Shown: in pieces, positions 40,646-52,066 of the stretch
Layout: each line of letters starts with the position of its first letter
Numbering within the stretch: the first letter of the stretch is position 1
Source: Gilliamella apis
Lineage (GTDB): Bacteria > Pseudomonadota > Gammaproteobacteria > Enterobacterales > Orbaceae
Reading direction: 5' to 3'
Length of the DNA stretch: 64,000 nucleotides
Assembly (NCBI RefSeq): GCF_002142155.1
Contig: NZ_NASD01000010.1
Location: 1 to 64,000 of the forward strand
Notes under the pieces: generated by a model
What the model was told of the DNA's origin: nothing
The model's input: the letters and a program-made list of their open reading frames with translations, nothing else
Database searches by the model: none
Program-made: the position numbers and the translations under genes

Positions 40646-41827
40646 ATGATTTATATTGCAGCGCTTGGCGCAATAAACACTTTAGGAAACAACAAACAAC
40701 AAATAGCCAATAATTTATCAGAGAATTATTGTGCGAAACATTTCTTAACGAAACAAGACGGTTGGTTACTAAATGGCCATAATATCTGGTTAGGTAAAGT
40801 TACCGATGATTTGCCCTCAATTCCAGAACATCTGGTGCAATATTCAACAAGAAATAATCAATTACTCTATGCTGCATATTTGCAAATCAAACAACCAATA
40901 CAACAAGCTATCGAAAAATATGGTACCAAACGAATAGCCGTCATAATGGGTACAAGTACTTCGGGAATACATGAAGGTGACAACAATATTAAATATTACC
41001 TAAAAACACACCATTGTCAGCCAAATTTTCATTACCATCAACAAGAACTGGGTGATCCGTCTAGATTTTTAACAGAATTACTCAACTTAAAAGGTCCTAG
41101 TTACAGCATTTCAACTGCTTGTACTTCTAGTGCAAAAGCAGTAATGAGTGGACAACGATTGATTGAATTAGGTCTAGTTGATGCTGCGATTGTTGGTGGT
41201 GCTGATAGCTTAAGCAGAATGCCAATCAATGGCTTTAATGCACTCGAGGCTCTATCAGATAGCCCTTGCATGCCATTTGCTAAAGATCGTAACGGCATAA
41301 ACATTGGTGAAGCTAGTGGCATAATCTTATTAACCAAAGAAGAATCAAGTGAAATTGTTCTATTAGGCTCCGGGGAATCTTCAGATGCTTATCATATTTC
41401 ATCCCCTCATCCAGAAGGAATTGGTGCGCAAGCTGCAATGGAAATGGCATTAAATGATGCTAACTTAACACCTAATGAAATTGGCTATCTTAACTTACAT
41501 GGCACAGCAACAATTCTTAATGACCAAGCTGAAAGTAAGGCGGTTTATCGTTTATTTAATCAAAACTTGCCTTATTGCAGTTCAACTAAACATCTAACTG
41601 GGCATACATTGGGTAGTGCAGCAATTACTGAATTGGCCATAAGCTATTTGTTACTTAACCAAAATATTTATTTACCGCAGCAAGATTTTTCGATATCACC
41701 CTATGACATGAATCTAGATAAAATCAATATAGTTACAGAAAAAATGATGCTACAAACACCAATTATAATGTCAAATTCTTTCGCTTTTGGTGGCAATAAT
41801 GCATCACTTATTATTGGAAAAGTATAA
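40646..41827 (+). CDS. apeO: Beta-ketoacyl-ACP synthase ApeO
   Basis: The 393-residue ketosynthase keeps the catalytic triad: Cys159 in ISTACTSSAKA, His in LNLHGTAT, and His in KHLTGHTLGSA. It is the elongating enzyme expected to pair with the chain-length factor ApeC. It ends one base into apeP (TAATG). Confidence 0.9.
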   Translation: MIYIAALGAINTLGNNKQQIANNLSENYCAKHFLTKQDGWLLNGHNIWLGKVTDDLPSIPEHLVQYSTRNNQLLYAAYLQIKQPIQQAIEKYGTKRIAVIMGTSTSGIHEGDNNIKYYLKTHHCQPNFHYHQQELGDPSRFLTELLNLKGPSYSISTACTSSAKAVMSGQRLIELGLVDAAIVGGADSLSRMPINGFNALEALSDSPCMPFAKDRNGINIGEASGIILLTKEESSEIVLLGSGESSDAYHISSPHPEGIGAQAAMEMALNDANLTPNEIGYLNLHGTATILNDQAESKAVYRLFNQNLPYCSSTKHLTGHTLGSAAITELAISYLLLNQNIYLPQQDFSISPYDMNLDKINIVTEKMMLQTPIIMSNSFAFGGNNASLIIGKV

Positions 41828-42300
41828 TGCAATATCAATCAGTAAATTCCTATTTACCACACAAGACACCAATGATCATGATCGATAAAGTTCATTTAGT
41901 TAACAATAAACAAAGCATTTGCAGTGTTAAAGTTACTAAAGATGGCATACTCTCTCCATTTTTAAATAGAGATAATCAACTACCCAATTTTTTTGCTATC
42001 GAATTGATGGCTCAAACCATTGGCGTTTGGAATGGATATCATGATGCAAAAAAAAATCATTCACCACAATTGGGTATGTTACTAGGCGGTCGAGCAATAA
42101 AAAATACATTACCAGCATTTCCTCTTAATAGTGAATTACTAATAACCGCTAATTTAGTACTTTTTGATACAAAATTGGCTAATTTTGATTGCCAAATTAC
42201 CATCAATCAACAATGTGTTTCATCAGGCAAACTAAATGTTTATGAACCCGATCACAATGAATTAGATCAACTTTTTGGTTCCCAGCGACTAGGAGGATAA
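41827..42300 (+). CDS. apeP: 3-hydroxyacyl-ACP dehydratase ApeP
   Basis: The 157-residue hot-dog-fold protein has FFAIELMAQTIGVWNGYH and GMLLGGRAI, resembling the dehydratase partner of APE systems. YLPHKTPMIMIDKV replaces the FabZ loop of ApeI, so the two subunits are not equivalent. It overlaps apeO by one base. Confidence 0.87.
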   Translation: MQYQSVNSYLPHKTPMIMIDKVHLVNNKQSICSVKVTKDGILSPFLNRDNQLPNFFAIELMAQTIGVWNGYHDAKKNHSPQLGMLLGGRAIKNTLPAFPLNSELLITANLVLFDTKLANFDCQITINQQCVSSGKLNVYEPDHNELDQLFGSQRLGG

Positions 42301-42305
42301 GGATA

Positions 42306-43037
42306 ATGAATCGAACAATACTTGTCACTGGAGCAAGTAAAGGAATTGGTAAAGCAATTGCTTGCAAATTATCATTAGATGGTTTTGATATCGTTATACA
42401 CTACCATAGTGATAAACAAGGTGCGCTTGAAACGCAAAAATTCATAGAACAAACAGGTCAAAAAAGCAGACTCATACAATTTGATATCAGCAACACAGAA
42501 CAATGCCAACAAGTAATTGAAGCCGATATTGAACTGCATGGTGCTTATTACGGTGTTGTGAATAATGCTGGAATTATTCGAGATGGAGCTTTTCCTGCTC
42601 TAACTCAAGATGATTGGAAATCGGTAATTCATACCGATCTTAATAGTTTTTACAATGTTTTACACCCATGTATTATGCCCATGATTGGATTACGTGATGG
42701 AGGAAGAATTATTGTTATATCATCAGTTTCAGGTATCGTTGGCAATCGAGGGCAAGTTAATTATAGTGCTGCCAAAGCAGGTGTAATTGGTGCAACCAAA
42801 GCGTTAGCCCTTGAACTAGCTAAACGAAAAATTACTGTTAATTGCATTGCACCAGGTTTAATTGATACTGGGATATTGGATATGGAACCAATAGCTTTAA
42901 AAGAAGCAATGAACATGATTCCACTGAAAAGAATGGGACACGTTGACGAAGTTGCAGGACTTGCAAGTTATTTAATGTCAGACAATGCTGGGTATATAAC
43001 ACGGCAAGTCATTTCAATAAATGGAGGAATGGTATGA
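42306..43037 (+). CDS. apeQ: 3-oxoacyl-ACP reductase ApeQ (FabG-like)
   Basis: The 243-residue classical SDR has TGASKGIG (8-15), NNAG, and YSAAKAG with catalytic Tyr and Lys. Its C-terminal VISINGGMV has the usual SDR ending. It reduces the beta-keto intermediate with NADPH before dehydration by ApeI/ApeP. It has an AGGAGG site near 42290 and overlaps apeR by 4 bp. Confidence 0.92.
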   Translation: MNRTILVTGASKGIGKAIACKLSLDGFDIVIHYHSDKQGALETQKFIEQTGQKSRLIQFDISNTEQCQQVIEADIELHGAYYGVVNNAGIIRDGAFPALTQDDWKSVIHTDLNSFYNVLHPCIMPMIGLRDGGRIIVISSVSGIVGNRGQVNYSAAKAGVIGATKALALELAKRKITVNCIAPGLIDTGILDMEPIALKEAMNMIPLKRMGHVDEVAGLASYLMSDNAGYITRQVISINGGMV

Positions 43038-44260
43038 CAAAACGAGTAGTCATAACAGGAGTTGGTGGCATTACTGCATTTGGTAGCGAATGGACCGAAA
43101 TTGAACACAAATTAAAACAATTAGACAATGCTGTTCGATACATGCCTGAATGGGAAATCTATGACGGATTACATACCAAGCTTGGTGCTCCTATTGATAA
43201 TTTTGTATTGCCTGAACACTATACAAGAAAAAAAACCCGTTCTATGGGCAGAGTTTCTCTACTCTCAACCAAGGCAACTGAAATTGCCTTAGAAAAAGCA
43301 GGATTGTTAGATGACCCCGAGCTCACTAATGGCAATACTGGCATCGCATTTGGATCATCAACAGGTAGTACTCAACCAGTTGCGTCATTTGCAACTATGT
43401 TAAATGAAAAACATACCAATAACATCACTGCAACAACCTATATTCAAATGATGCCGCATACTACTGCTGTTAATACTGGCTTATTTTTTGGTTTGAAAGG
43501 TAGATTGATCACAACATCAAGTGCTTGTACATCTGGCAGCCAAGCGATTGGCTATGCTTACGAGGCAATAAAATACGGTATGCAAAAAATAATGGTAGCT
43601 GGTGGTGCCGAAGAATTATGTCCATCGGAAGCAGCAGTCTTTGATACTCTATTTGCTACTAGTCAACTTAACGACACGCCTAAACTATCACCACGGCCGT
43701 ATGATCGCGATCGCGATGGTTTAGTTATTGGTGAAGGTGCAGGAGCATTAGTTTTGGAAGAATATGAACATGCCAAAGCTCGCGGAGCGAAAATTTATGG
43801 TGAAATTATTGGCTTCAAAACTAACTGTGACGCCAGTCATATTACTCAGCCAAGACAAGAAACAATCCAGTATTGTATCGAACAATCATTAAAAGATGCA
43901 GGATTAGATGCTAACCAAATTGGTTACATTAGTGCGCACGGCACCGCTACCGCACGAGGAGATGTAGCTGAAAGTAACGCGGTTGCAAATATTTATGGTA
44001 ATAAAACACCAATATCATCATTAAAAAGTTATTTTGGTCATACCCTTGGTGCTTGTGGTGCAATAGAAGCGTGGTTAACGTTAGAAATGATGCACTCAGG
44101 TTGGTTTAACCCAACTATTAACTTAAATGATGTGGATCCACAATGCGGTGATCTTGATTATATTGTCGGTGAAGGGCGAAATTTAGATATTGAATACTTT
44201 CAAACTAATAATTTTGCTTTTGGTGGTATTAATACTTCAATTATAATCAAAAGAATATAG
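43034..44260 (+). CDS. apeR: Beta-ketoacyl-ACP synthase ApeR (FabF/FabB-like)
   Basis: The 408-residue ketosynthase has Cys165 in TTSSACTSGSQ, ISAHGTATARGD and SYFGHTLGACGA, the full Cys-His-His set. As the second ketosynthase of the cluster it is thought to catalyse the first condensation onto the aryl starter. It is the last gene of the ape run and is followed by terminator hairpins. Confidence 0.92.
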   Translation: MTKRVVITGVGGITAFGSEWTEIEHKLKQLDNAVRYMPEWEIYDGLHTKLGAPIDNFVLPEHYTRKKTRSMGRVSLLSTKATEIALEKAGLLDDPELTNGNTGIAFGSSTGSTQPVASFATMLNEKHTNNITATTYIQMMPHTTAVNTGLFFGLKGRLITTSSACTSGSQAIGYAYEAIKYGMQKIMVAGGAEELCPSEAAVFDTLFATSQLNDTPKLSPRPYDRDRDGLVIGEGAGALVLEEYEHAKARGAKIYGEIIGFKTNCDASHITQPRQETIQYCIEQSLKDAGLDANQIGYISAHGTATARGDVAESNAVANIYGNKTPISSLKSYFGHTLGACGAIEAWLTLEMMHSGWFNPTINLNDVDPQCGDLDYIVGEGRNLDIEYFQTNNFAFGGINTSIIIKRI

Positions 44261-44357
44261 TTTACTCTTTTAGACATTACAAATACCCCAAACAAATTTT
44301 TTAAGAAAATTTTTTTTGGTTCTATTTGTGCTATAAAGAGGCTATGCTTAACTTTTT

Positions 44358-44373
44358 GGGGTTAAAAAACCCC
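44358..44373 (+). terminator. Possible GC hairpin after the ape operon
   Basis: GGGGTT (44358-44363) pairs with AACCCC (44368-44373) around four bases, followed by a T-rich run at 44383-44390. The T-tract starts about 10 bases late, so efficiency is doubtful. It may assist the stronger hairpin downstream. Confidence 0.4.
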
Positions 44374-44405
44374 TCTCCTCAATTTTTTTTAACTTATTAA
44401 CAGAT

Positions 44406-44433
44406 AAAAAATAGCGCTATACAGCGCTATTTT
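44406..44433. terminator. Bidirectional intrinsic terminator between apeR and purD
   Basis: AAAAATAGCGCT and AGCGCTATTTTT form a perfect 12-bp stem with a 4-base loop, with A and T tracts on either side. It lies between the convergent apeR and purD genes. Confidence 0.88.
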
Positions 44434-44447
44434 TATTGATTAGTCTT

Positions 44448-45737
44448 CTAACTATTTTTTTCTCGTTCAATAGCTCGATAACCAATATCATGACGATAGT
44501 AACAACCATGCCAATAGATATTTTTAAGTTGTTCATAGGCATATTGTTGAGCTTCAGATACCGTGTTACCTAGTGCAGTAACACAAAGAACTCGCCCACC
44601 ATTAGTATATACTTGTCCATTTTCTAAGCTGGTTCCAGCATGAAAGACTTTGCAATCTTGATCTATTTCAGCAGGTAAGCCTAAAATGACATCTTTAGTA
44701 TTGTAATCACCAGGGTATCCACCTGCAGCAAGAACTACCCCTAAAGCAGGTCTTGGATCCCATTTTGATTTAATTGTGTTTAATTTACCTTCTACGGCAG
44801 CTAAACAGAGTTCAACCAAATCAGATTGCATTCGCATCATTATTGGTTGGGTTTCAGGATCACCAAATCGACAGTTAAATTCAATAATTTTTGGATTACC
44901 TTGTTTATCAATCATTAAACCAGCATAAAGAAAGCCGACATACACATTACCTTCCTGTTCCATGCCATTAACTGTTGGATAGATGATTTGTTCCATCACT
45001 TTAGTAAATACATCATCAGTTACCACTGGCGCTGGTGAATATGCACCCATTCCACCAGTATTAAGACCTGTATCACCATCCCCTACTCGTTTATGATCTT
45101 GACTGGTTGCCATTGGTTCAATATGTTTACCATCGACCATAACAATAAAACTGGCTTCCTCACCATCAAGAAACTCTTCAATGACAACTCGATGACCTGC
45201 ATCACCAAAGGCATTACCCGCTAACATATCATGTACAGCATCTTCGGCTTCTTTTAGCGTCATAGCGACAATCACACCTTTACCAGCAGCTAACCCATCG
45301 GCTTTTATTACAATTGGCGCACCTTTTTGGCGAATATATGCAATAGCAGGCTCAATTTCGGTAAAATTTTGGTATTCAGCCGTTGGGATATTGTGACGAG
45401 CTAAGAAGTCTTTAGTAAAAGCTTTTGATCCCTCTAACTGTGCAGCCGCTTTAGATGGGCCAAAAATTTTCAATCCAGCTTTTTGAAAACTGTCAACAAT
45501 GCCGATAACTAATGGCGCTTCTGGTCCGACTATGGTTAAGTCTATTTGTTGCTCCTGTGCAAAATTTAATAGTCCGGCAATGTCGGTTGCTTTTATATTG
45601 ATGTTTTCTAAATTTGTTTCAAGTGCGGTACCTGCATTACCCGGCGCAACAAATACTTTGGTCACTAATGGTGATTGTGCTGCTTTCCATGCTAAGGCAT
45701 GTTCACGCCCACCATTACCGATAACTAAAACTTTCAT
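44448..45737 (-). CDS. purD: Phosphoribosylamine-glycine ligase
   Basis: The 429-residue protein has the ATP-grasp layout of GAR synthetase: MKVLVIGNGGREHALAWK at the start, VIKADGLAAGKGVIVA in the ATP-binding lobe, IIEFNCRFGDPETQ near residue 288. It makes glycinamide ribonucleotide in purine synthesis. An AAAGGA site 6 bases before ATG 45737 and the exact match to family length fix the start, rather than a TTG 15 bp upstream. It follows purH by 27 bp, as in enterobacteria. Confidence 0.96.
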   Translation of the reverse strand: MKVLVIGNGGREHALAWKAAQSPLVTKVFVAPGNAGTALETNLENINIKATDIAGLLNFAQEQQIDLTIVGPEAPLVIGIVDSFQKAGLKIFGPSKAAAQLEGSKAFTKDFLARHNIPTAEYQNFTEIEPAIAYIRQKGAPIVIKADGLAAGKGVIVAMTLKEAEDAVHDMLAGNAFGDAGHRVVIEEFLDGEEASFIVMVDGKHIEPMATSQDHKRVGDGDTGLNTGGMGAYSPAPVVTDDVFTKVMEQIIYPTVNGMEQEGNVYVGFLYAGLMIDKQGNPKIIEFNCRFGDPETQPIMMRMQSDLVELCLAAVEGKLNTIKSKWDPRPALGVVLAAGGYPGDYNTKDVILGLPAEIDQDCKVFHAGTSLENGQVYTNGGRVLCVTALGNTVSEAQQYAYEQLKNIYWHGCYYRHDIGYRAIEREKNS

Positions 45738-45764
45738 ACAAGGTCCTTTCAATACTTTTAAAGA

Positions 45765-47357
45765 TTAATGCCTAAAATGACGCATATTGGTAAAAATCAT
45801 CGCAATATTATGCTCGTTTGCGGCTTGAATAACTTCATCATCACGAATCGATCCACCCGGTTGAATAACGCAAGTAACGCCCACCGCAGCGGCTGCATCT
45901 ACGCCATCTCTAAATGGAAAGAAAGCATCAGAAGCAACTACCGAACCAGCAACTTCTAGGTTTTCATCTTTTGCTTTGATGCCGGCAATTTTCGCTGAAT
46001 AAACACGGCTCATTTGCCCTGCACCAATACCAATTATCATATTATCTTTGGCATAAACAATGGCGTTAGATTTAACAAATTTTGCTACCTTCCAACAAAA
46101 TAGCGCATCGGATAGTTCTTTTTCAGTTGGTTGGCGTTTGGTAACAACTTTTAACTGATCTTTAGTAACCATACCTAAATCTTTTTCTTGTACAAGAACC
46201 CCACCATTAACACGTTTAAAATCTAAACTAGTTGTAGAACTACTTGACCAACTACCACATTCAAGTACACGAACATTCTTTTTAGTTTGTGTGATAGCTA
46301 AAGCATCTTGGTCAATTGAAGGTGCAAGAATCACTTCAACAAATTGTTTATCGACAATAGTTTGAGCGGTCTTAGCATCTAAAGGGCGATTAAAAGCAAT
46401 AATGCCACCAAATGCAGAGGTTGGGTCAGTTTTAAAAGCATTTAAATATGCAGTTAAAATATTATCACTTACTGCAACACCGCAAGGGTTGGCATGTTTG
46501 ACAATTACACAAGCAGGTTCATCAAAGGATTTTACACATTCCAATGCAGCATCAGTATCGGCAATATTATTATAAGATAATTCCTTACCTTGTAGCTGTT
46601 TAGCGGTTGCAATAGAGGCTTGCTCAAGCTGTTCTTCAATATAAAATGCAGCTTGTTGATGAGCATTTTCACCATATCGCATATCTTGTTTTTTAATAAA
46701 CTGCAGATTTAAAGTTCGAGGAAACTCTCCAGCAGGCTTATCAGTGTCGCCATAATATGGTGGGACAAGTTTACCAAAATAGTTAGCAATCATGCCGTCA
46801 TATTGAGCTGTATGTTCAAAAGCTTTTATTGCTAGACTAAAACGATATTTAAAAGAAAGGCAATTTTGTTGGTTATCCAACATATCAATGATTGTGTTAT
46901 AGTCCTGACAATCAACCACAATCGCAACATCTTTATTATTTTTGGCGGCAGAACGTACCATAGTTGGCCCACCAATATCGATATTTTCTATCGCATCTTC
47001 TAAACTACAGTTTGGATCAGCAACAGTTTTTGCAAAAGGGTATAAGTTCACAACGACCATATCAATTGGGTCGATCTGATGTTGTTGCATGACGTCATCA
47101 TCAACACCTCGACGGCCTAAAATACCACCATGTATTTTAGGATGTAAGGTTTTAACTCGGCCATCCATCATTTCAGGAAAACCTGTATAATTAGATACTT
47201 CAGTAACAGGAATATGGTTGTCGATTAATAGTTTAGCGGTACCACCAGTGGAAAGGAGTTCTACATTACGATCTGATAAAGCTTTGGCAAATTCAATAAT
47301 TCCTGTTTTATCAGAAACACTAAGTAGAGCACGACGGATAGGACGAAACTGCTGCAT
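45765..47357 (-). CDS. purH: Bifunctional AICAR transformylase / IMP cyclohydrolase
   Basis: The 530-residue protein has the N-terminal MGS-like cyclohydrolase domain ([34 protein letters not shown]) and the C-terminal transformylase domain ([24 protein letters not shown]). It performs the last two steps of IMP synthesis. It heads the purH-purD operon. I found no PurR operator in the 175 bp upstream. Confidence 0.97.
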   Translation of the reverse strand: MQQFRPIRRALLSVSDKTGIIEFAKALSDRNVELLSTGGTAKLLIDNHIPVTEVSNYTGFPEMMDGRVKTLHPKIHGGILGRRGVDDDVMQQHQIDPIDMVVVNLYPFAKTVADPNCSLEDAIENIDIGGPTMVRSAAKNNKDVAIVVDCQDYNTIIDMLDNQQNCLSFKYRFSLAIKAFEHTAQYDGMIANYFGKLVPPYYGDTDKPAGEFPRTLNLQFIKKQDMRYGENAHQQAAFYIEEQLEQASIATAKQLQGKELSYNNIADTDAALECVKSFDEPACVIVKHANPCGVAVSDNILTAYLNAFKTDPTSAFGGIIAFNRPLDAKTAQTIVDKQFVEVILAPSIDQDALAITQTKKNVRVLECGSWSSSSTTSLDFKRVNGGVLVQEKDLGMVTKDQLKVVTKRQPTEKELSDALFCWKVAKFVKSNAIVYAKDNMIIGIGAGQMSRVYSAKIAGIKAKDENLEVAGSVVASDAFFPFRDGVDAAAAVGVTCVIQPGGSIRDDEVIQAANEHNIAMIFTNMRHFRH

Positions 47358-47488
47358 GAAAAAGCTCCGAAATTAAAATTCTAAATCCAAGTCAGTGAAA
47401 GGCTATTATATATAAAACCAGAGTAGATGTTTAGCATTAACTTTTGAAAAATAAATCGGAACAGGAGTTGATAAATTAGAAAGTAATC

Positions 47489-47511
47489 ATCAGGCAAAAT
47501 CTTTGCCTGAT
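47489..47511 (-). terminator. Possible terminator of the rpoE-era transcript
   Basis: ATCAGGCAAA (47489-47498) pairs with TTTGCCTGAT (47502-47511) around a 3-base loop, 22 bp beyond the era stop. The T-tract on the minus strand is weak. Position supports a terminator more than composition does. Confidence 0.5.
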
Positions 47512-47532
47512 ATTTATACAAAAGGATTTGGA

Positions 47533-48438
47533 TTAATCGTCACTATAGCCTAAGCTTCGAAGAGCTCGCTCATCATCAGCCCAGCCAGCTTTAACTTTTA
47601 CCCATAATTCTAAATGAACTTTATTATCAAAAAATAATTGCATATCTTTACGTGCTTCTATGCCAATTTTTTTGATTTTTTCACCTTTATTACCAATGAC
47701 CATTTTCTTTTGACCATCACGTTCAACCAAAATTAAACCATTGATACGGTACATGCCGGTACGCTCATCGACTTTAAATTGTTCTATTTCAACCGTGACA
47801 GAATAAGGTAGTTCATCACCTAAAAAGCGCATTAGTTTTTCACGGATGATTTCTGAAGCCATAAACCGTTGTGAACGATCAGTAATATAATCTTCTGGGA
47901 AATGATGTTCACCAACAGGTAAATGTTTTTTTACAATGTCTTTGATGATATCAACGCCTTCACCTTTTTCAGCACTAATAGGCACAACATCCAAAAATTT
48001 GATTTTTTGGCTGATTTCTTGAATATGAGGCAACAGCTGGGTTTTATCTGTCACATTATCAATTTTATTAATCACCAGTAATACAGGCGCTTTACAATCT
48101 TTAAGTTTGCCTGCAACCATTTCATCATCATCAGTCCAGTGTGTGCCTTCAACAACAAAGATAACCAATTCAACATCACCAATTGAACTGCTAGCAGCAC
48201 GATTCATTAACCGGTTAATCGCTCTTTTTTCTTCAATATGAAGACCGGGGGTATCAATATAGATAATTTGATCATCACCTTGAGTATCAATACCTACAAT
48301 ACGGTGACGTGTAGTTTGTGCCTTACGTGAAGTGATTGATACCTTTTGACCAAGTAGTTGATTTAATAAAGTTGATTTGCCGACATTTGGTCTACCGACT
48401 ATGGCAACAAATCCACAATGTTGTTTTGATTCTGTCAT
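47533..48438 (-). CDS. era: GTPase Era
   Basis: The 301-residue protein has G1 GRPNVGKST (15-23), DTPG, NKID and a C-terminal KH domain ([12 protein letters not shown]). Era assists 30S maturation by binding the 3' end of 16S rRNA. It overlaps rnc by 4 bp, the conserved order lepB-rnc-era. Confidence 0.97.
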   Translation of the reverse strand: MTESKQHCGFVAIVGRPNVGKSTLLNQLLGQKVSITSRKAQTTRHRIVGIDTQGDDQIIYIDTPGLHIEEKRAINRLMNRAASSSIGDVELVIFVVEGTHWTDDDEMVAGKLKDCKAPVLLVINKIDNVTDKTQLLPHIQEISQKIKFLDVVPISAEKGEGVDIIKDIVKKHLPVGEHHFPEDYITDRSQRFMASEIIREKLMRFLGDELPYSVTVEIEQFKVDERTGMYRINGLILVERDGQKKMVIGNKGEKIKKIGIEARKDMQLFFDNKVHLELWVKVKAGWADDERALRSLGYSDD

Positions 48439-49109
48439 TTTATACCTAATTGGTTTAGTGCTTCTTGAGCTGCGGCTTGTTCAGCCTTGCGACGGCTTAA
48501 ACCTCGTCCTAAATATTGATGATCATCATTATCAATTTTGCATTGAATGAGAAACTCTTGCTCATGATTATCACCAGTAACTTCAAGAATTAAATAGCAT
48601 GGTCGTTCATGTCGAATACCTTGCAAATATTCCTGTAATCGTGTTTTAGCATCTTTTTGCTTAATGCCGGGTTTAATTTCGTTTAAACGTGTTGTATACC
48701 AAGCTAAAATTAACTGACGAATATTTTCAATATCGCTATCTAAATAAACAGCACCGATGATAGCTTCCACGGCATCAGAAATAATCGACTCACGGCGATA
48801 ACCACCACTTTTTAATTCGCCTTGACCTAAAATAAGATAATCACCTAATTTAAACTCTTTGCCCATTTCAGCAAGAGTTTGACCACAAACTAAACTTGCT
48901 CTCATTTGGCTAAGATCACCTTCATCTTGCTTACTAAATCGATGATAAAGCTCATCAGCAATAACAAAACTAAGGATTGAATCACCTAAAAACTCTAGCC
49001 GCTCATTGTGCATTTTATTCGCACTGCGATGAGTCAGTGCGAGTTGTAGTAAAGATGTATCTTTAAACTGATAACCAATCGATTGTTGTATTTGATTCAA
49101 ATTTTTCAT
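48435..49109 (-). CDS. rnc: Ribonuclease III
   Basis: The 224-residue protein begins [15 protein letters not shown] and has the catalytic signature ERLEFLGDS (36-44) and a C-terminal double-stranded RNA binding domain ([18 protein letters not shown]). It cleaves rRNA precursors and other duplex RNA. The start at 49109 gives the normal length and leaves 11 bp to lepB. A longer frame to 49166 would run into lepB. Confidence 0.96.
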   Translation of the reverse strand: MKNLNQIQQSIGYQFKDTSLLQLALTHRSANKMHNERLEFLGDSILSFVIADELYHRFSKQDEGDLSQMRASLVCGQTLAEMGKEFKLGDYLILGQGELKSGGYRRESIISDAVEAIIGAVYLDSDIENIRQLILAWYTTRLNEIKPGIKQKDAKTRLQEYLQGIRHERPCYLILEVTGDNHEQEFLIQCKIDNDDHQYLGRGLSRRKAEQAAAQEALNQLGIK

Positions 49110-49120
49110 AGTTATCACAG

Positions 49121-50122
49121 TTAATGGATCCCACCGATACGGCTGAATCGAATTCCTGTAGGCCATTCGTCAGGTTGTTTTTCAAAGCTAATCCAAATAG
49201 CGGTTGCACGACCAACAAAGTTTTCTTCAGGAACAAAACCAAAATATCGGCTATCGCCACTATTATCACGATTATCACCCATCATAAAGTAGTTACCTTG
49301 TGGTACTACCCAAGTTGCAACAGGTTGACCTTTTTGATGATAAAAATAACTCGGATCTTCCTCTATTCCAGATGTAGTTAAAATATCATGTGACTTATTA
49401 CCCAACGTTTCTTGTTGAATTTTTATATCAAACGTTCTTATAAATTGAGAATCAACAATACCTTTGTCCTTATATTGTTCCAAGGTATAAAAACTTGGGT
49501 TAGATTTATCTTTTTCGTGTACTTGTTTCCAATTGCTTGGCTGTGGTTGAGTATAGTGCAAATCTAATGGCTCAGATCGTTGACCAACACAATTACTATC
49601 CGTTGTTTGACAAGCAGGATAAATAACTACTTTCTTTTCATTAACCAGATAAACAATCTTATCACCAGGTAAACCAACCACACGTTTAATTAGATCCATT
49701 TGCGGTATGTTAGGATGCTTAAATACAGCAACATCCCCTCTTTGGGGTTTTCCTGTAGCAATTAGTACTTTATTGTTAATTGGATTTTTTAAGCCATAAG
49801 AAAATTTTTCAACCGCAATAAAATCACCAATTAATAAAGTTTGCATCATCGATCCTGAAGGAATCTGAAAGGGTTCATAAATAAATGAACGAATAACAAA
49901 AACCACGAATAAAACCGGAAAAAAAGATGCTAAGCTTTCAACCCAACCTTTTGGTTTTCCAACCTCAGCAAGGACTCGCCCATCAACCTCACCATTATGG
50001 GCTTTACGCACTTCTTCTACTTTACGTTGTCTAGCTGGTTTCCATCTAAATTTTTCTAAAAACCAGAAGATAGCGGTAATAAAAGTTGCTAATGTTAATA
50101 TGATGGCAAATGTTCCAGCCAT
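49121..50122 (-). CDS. lepB: Signal peptidase I
   Basis: The 333-residue membrane protease has two N-terminal membrane segments (about 3-22 and 64-82), catalytic Ser91 in PSGSMMQTL, Lys146 in [11 protein letters not shown] and the box [14 protein letters not shown]. It removes Sec and Tat signal peptides. It lies 20 bp downstream of lepA, as in enterobacteria. Confidence 0.96.
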   Translation of the reverse strand: MAGTFAIILTLATFITAIFWFLEKFRWKPARQRKVEEVRKAHNGEVDGRVLAEVGKPKGWVESLASFFPVLFVVFVIRSFIYEPFQIPSGSMMQTLLIGDFIAVEKFSYGLKNPINNKVLIATGKPQRGDVAVFKHPNIPQMDLIKRVVGLPGDKIVYLVNEKKVVIYPACQTTDSNCVGQRSEPLDLHYTQPQPSNWKQVHEKDKSNPSFYTLEQYKDKGIVDSQFIRTFDIKIQQETLGNKSHDILTTSGIEEDPSYFYHQKGQPVATWVVPQGNYFMMGDNRDNSGDSRYFGFVPEENFVGRATAIWISFEKQPDEWPTGIRFSRIGGIH

Positions 50123-50142
50123 TTGTTTTCCTCTTTAACTGA

Positions 50143-51939
50143 TTAATCTTTTCCTACATGCAAAATTGCTAAAAACGCTTCTTGAGGTAGTTCAACATTA
50201 CCTACTTGCTTCATACGTTTTTTACCCTCTTTTTGCTTCTGTAAAAGTTTCTTTTTACGACTAACGTCACCGCCATAACATTTGGCTAATACGTTTTTAC
50301 GTAATTGTTTTACTGTAGAACGTGCTATTACATGATTACCAATTGCCGCTTGAATTGCTATATCAAACTGTTGACGAGGGATAAGATCTTTCATCTTTTC
50401 CACTAGTTCTCGACCACGGTAAGGTGCATTATCTTTGTGTGTGATAAGCGCTAATGCATCAACTCGTTCACCATTAATTAATACATCAAGTCTTACCATA
50501 TCAGCAACTTGGAAACGCTTAAAACTATAATCTAAAGATGCATAGCCACGTGAAGTCGATTTAAGTTTATCAAAGAAATCCAATACAACTTCGGTCATTG
50601 GTATTTCATAAGTTAATGCAACTTGATTGCCATGATAAACCATATTAACTTGTACACCACGTTTTTCAGCACATAATGTTATTACATTACCTAAGTAAGT
50701 TTGTGGTACTAAAATGTTACATTCAGCTATCGGCTCACGTAGTTCTTGAATATTGTTTACGGCCGGTAGTTTAGCAGGGCTATCAACATAAATGATCTCA
50801 TTTTGAGTAGTTAAAACCTCATAAACTACCGTTGGAGCTGTAGTAATAAGATCAAGGTTATATTCGCGTTCTAACCGTTCTTGAATGATTTCCATATGCA
50901 ACAAGCCAAGGAAACCACAACGGAAACCAAATCCTAATGCGCCTGAATTTTCTGGCTCATAAAAAAGTGAAGCATCATTAAGACTTAATTTACCTAATGC
51001 ATCACGAAATGCTTCGTAATCATCTGAGCTAGTTGGAAATAAACCTGCATAGACTTGTGGTTTTACTTTCTTAAAACCTGGTAATGCTTTCTCAGCAGGT
51101 GCTCTGGCCGATGTTAAGGTATCGCCGACTGGTGCACCTAAGATATCTTTAATAGCACAAACCACCCAACCTACTTCACCACAATGTAAACAGTCTTTAT
51201 CAACTTGTTTTGGTGTAAAAATACCTAAACGATCAACATTATAAGTCATTCCGGTACTCATAACTTTGATTTTCTCACCTTTGCGTAGTTCACCATTTTT
51301 AATACGAATTAGTGATACAACACCTAGGTAGTTATCAAACCATGAGTCAATAATTAGCGCTTGTAATGGTGCATTAGAGTCACCTTCGGGTGCAGGAATA
51401 TCATGAACAAGTTGTTCAAGTACATCAACCACCCCAACACCAGTTTTCGCTGAACATCTGACTGCATTGCTGGCATCTATACCAACAATGTCTTCAATCT
51501 CTTCCGCCACTCGTTCAGGTTCAGCCGCAGGTAAATCGATCTTATTAAGTACTGGTACGACTTCTAGATCCATATCAAGTGCCGTATAACAATTGGCAAG
51601 TGTTTGCGCTTCAACACCTTGTCCTGCATCGACTACCAATAATGCTCCTTCACATGCAGCTAACGAGCGTGATACTTCATAAGAGAAGTCAACATGCCCA
51701 GGAGTATCAATAAAATTCAGCTGATATGTTTGGCCATCTTTAGCATGAAAATCTAAAGTAACACTTTGAGCTTTAATCGTAATCCCTCGTTCACGTTCCA
51801 AATCCATCGAATCTAGAACTTGAGCTTCCATTTCGCGATCAGAAAGTCCACCACAAATTTGGATAATACGATCAGAAAGCGTTGATTTACCATGGTCAAT
51901 ATGAGCAATAATTGAAAAATTGCGGATATTTTTATTCAT
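50143..51939 (-). CDS. lepA: Elongation factor 4 (LepA)
   Basis: The 598-residue translational GTPase has G1 AHIDHGKST (12-20), [12 protein letters not shown] and the LepA-specific C-terminal domain ([20 protein letters not shown]). It acts on ribosomes during initiation or stalled translocation. It lies 127 bp downstream of rseB. The enterobacterial gene between them, rseC, is absent. Confidence 0.97.
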   Translation of the reverse strand: MNKNIRNFSIIAHIDHGKSTLSDRIIQICGGLSDREMEAQVLDSMDLERERGITIKAQSVTLDFHAKDGQTYQLNFIDTPGHVDFSYEVSRSLAACEGALLVVDAGQGVEAQTLANCYTALDMDLEVVPVLNKIDLPAAEPERVAEEIEDIVGIDASNAVRCSAKTGVGVVDVLEQLVHDIPAPEGDSNAPLQALIIDSWFDNYLGVVSLIRIKNGELRKGEKIKVMSTGMTYNVDRLGIFTPKQVDKDCLHCGEVGWVVCAIKDILGAPVGDTLTSARAPAEKALPGFKKVKPQVYAGLFPTSSDDYEAFRDALGKLSLNDASLFYEPENSGALGFGFRCGFLGLLHMEIIQERLEREYNLDLITTAPTVVYEVLTTQNEIIYVDSPAKLPAVNNIQELREPIAECNILVPQTYLGNVITLCAEKRGVQVNMVYHGNQVALTYEIPMTEVVLDFFDKLKSTSRGYASLDYSFKRFQVADMVRLDVLINGERVDALALITHKDNAPYRGRELVEKMKDLIPRQQFDIAIQAAIGNHVIARSTVKQLRKNVLAKCYGGDVSRKKKLLQKQKEGKKRMKQVGNVELPQEAFLAILHVGKD

Positions 51940-52066
51940 ATCAATAAGTTATATTTTAGTTATGTACTGTTAATTATCATTAATGTTATTGGCTATAAAT
52001 AACAAGTCAAATAATCACGAATTTGAAAGCAGACATTCTACACATTAATAGTGAGTAAGCATAGTG

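Noticed and set aside
47358-47532. PurR operator upstream of purH
   Set aside because: No sequence close to ACGCAAACGTTTGCGT was found.
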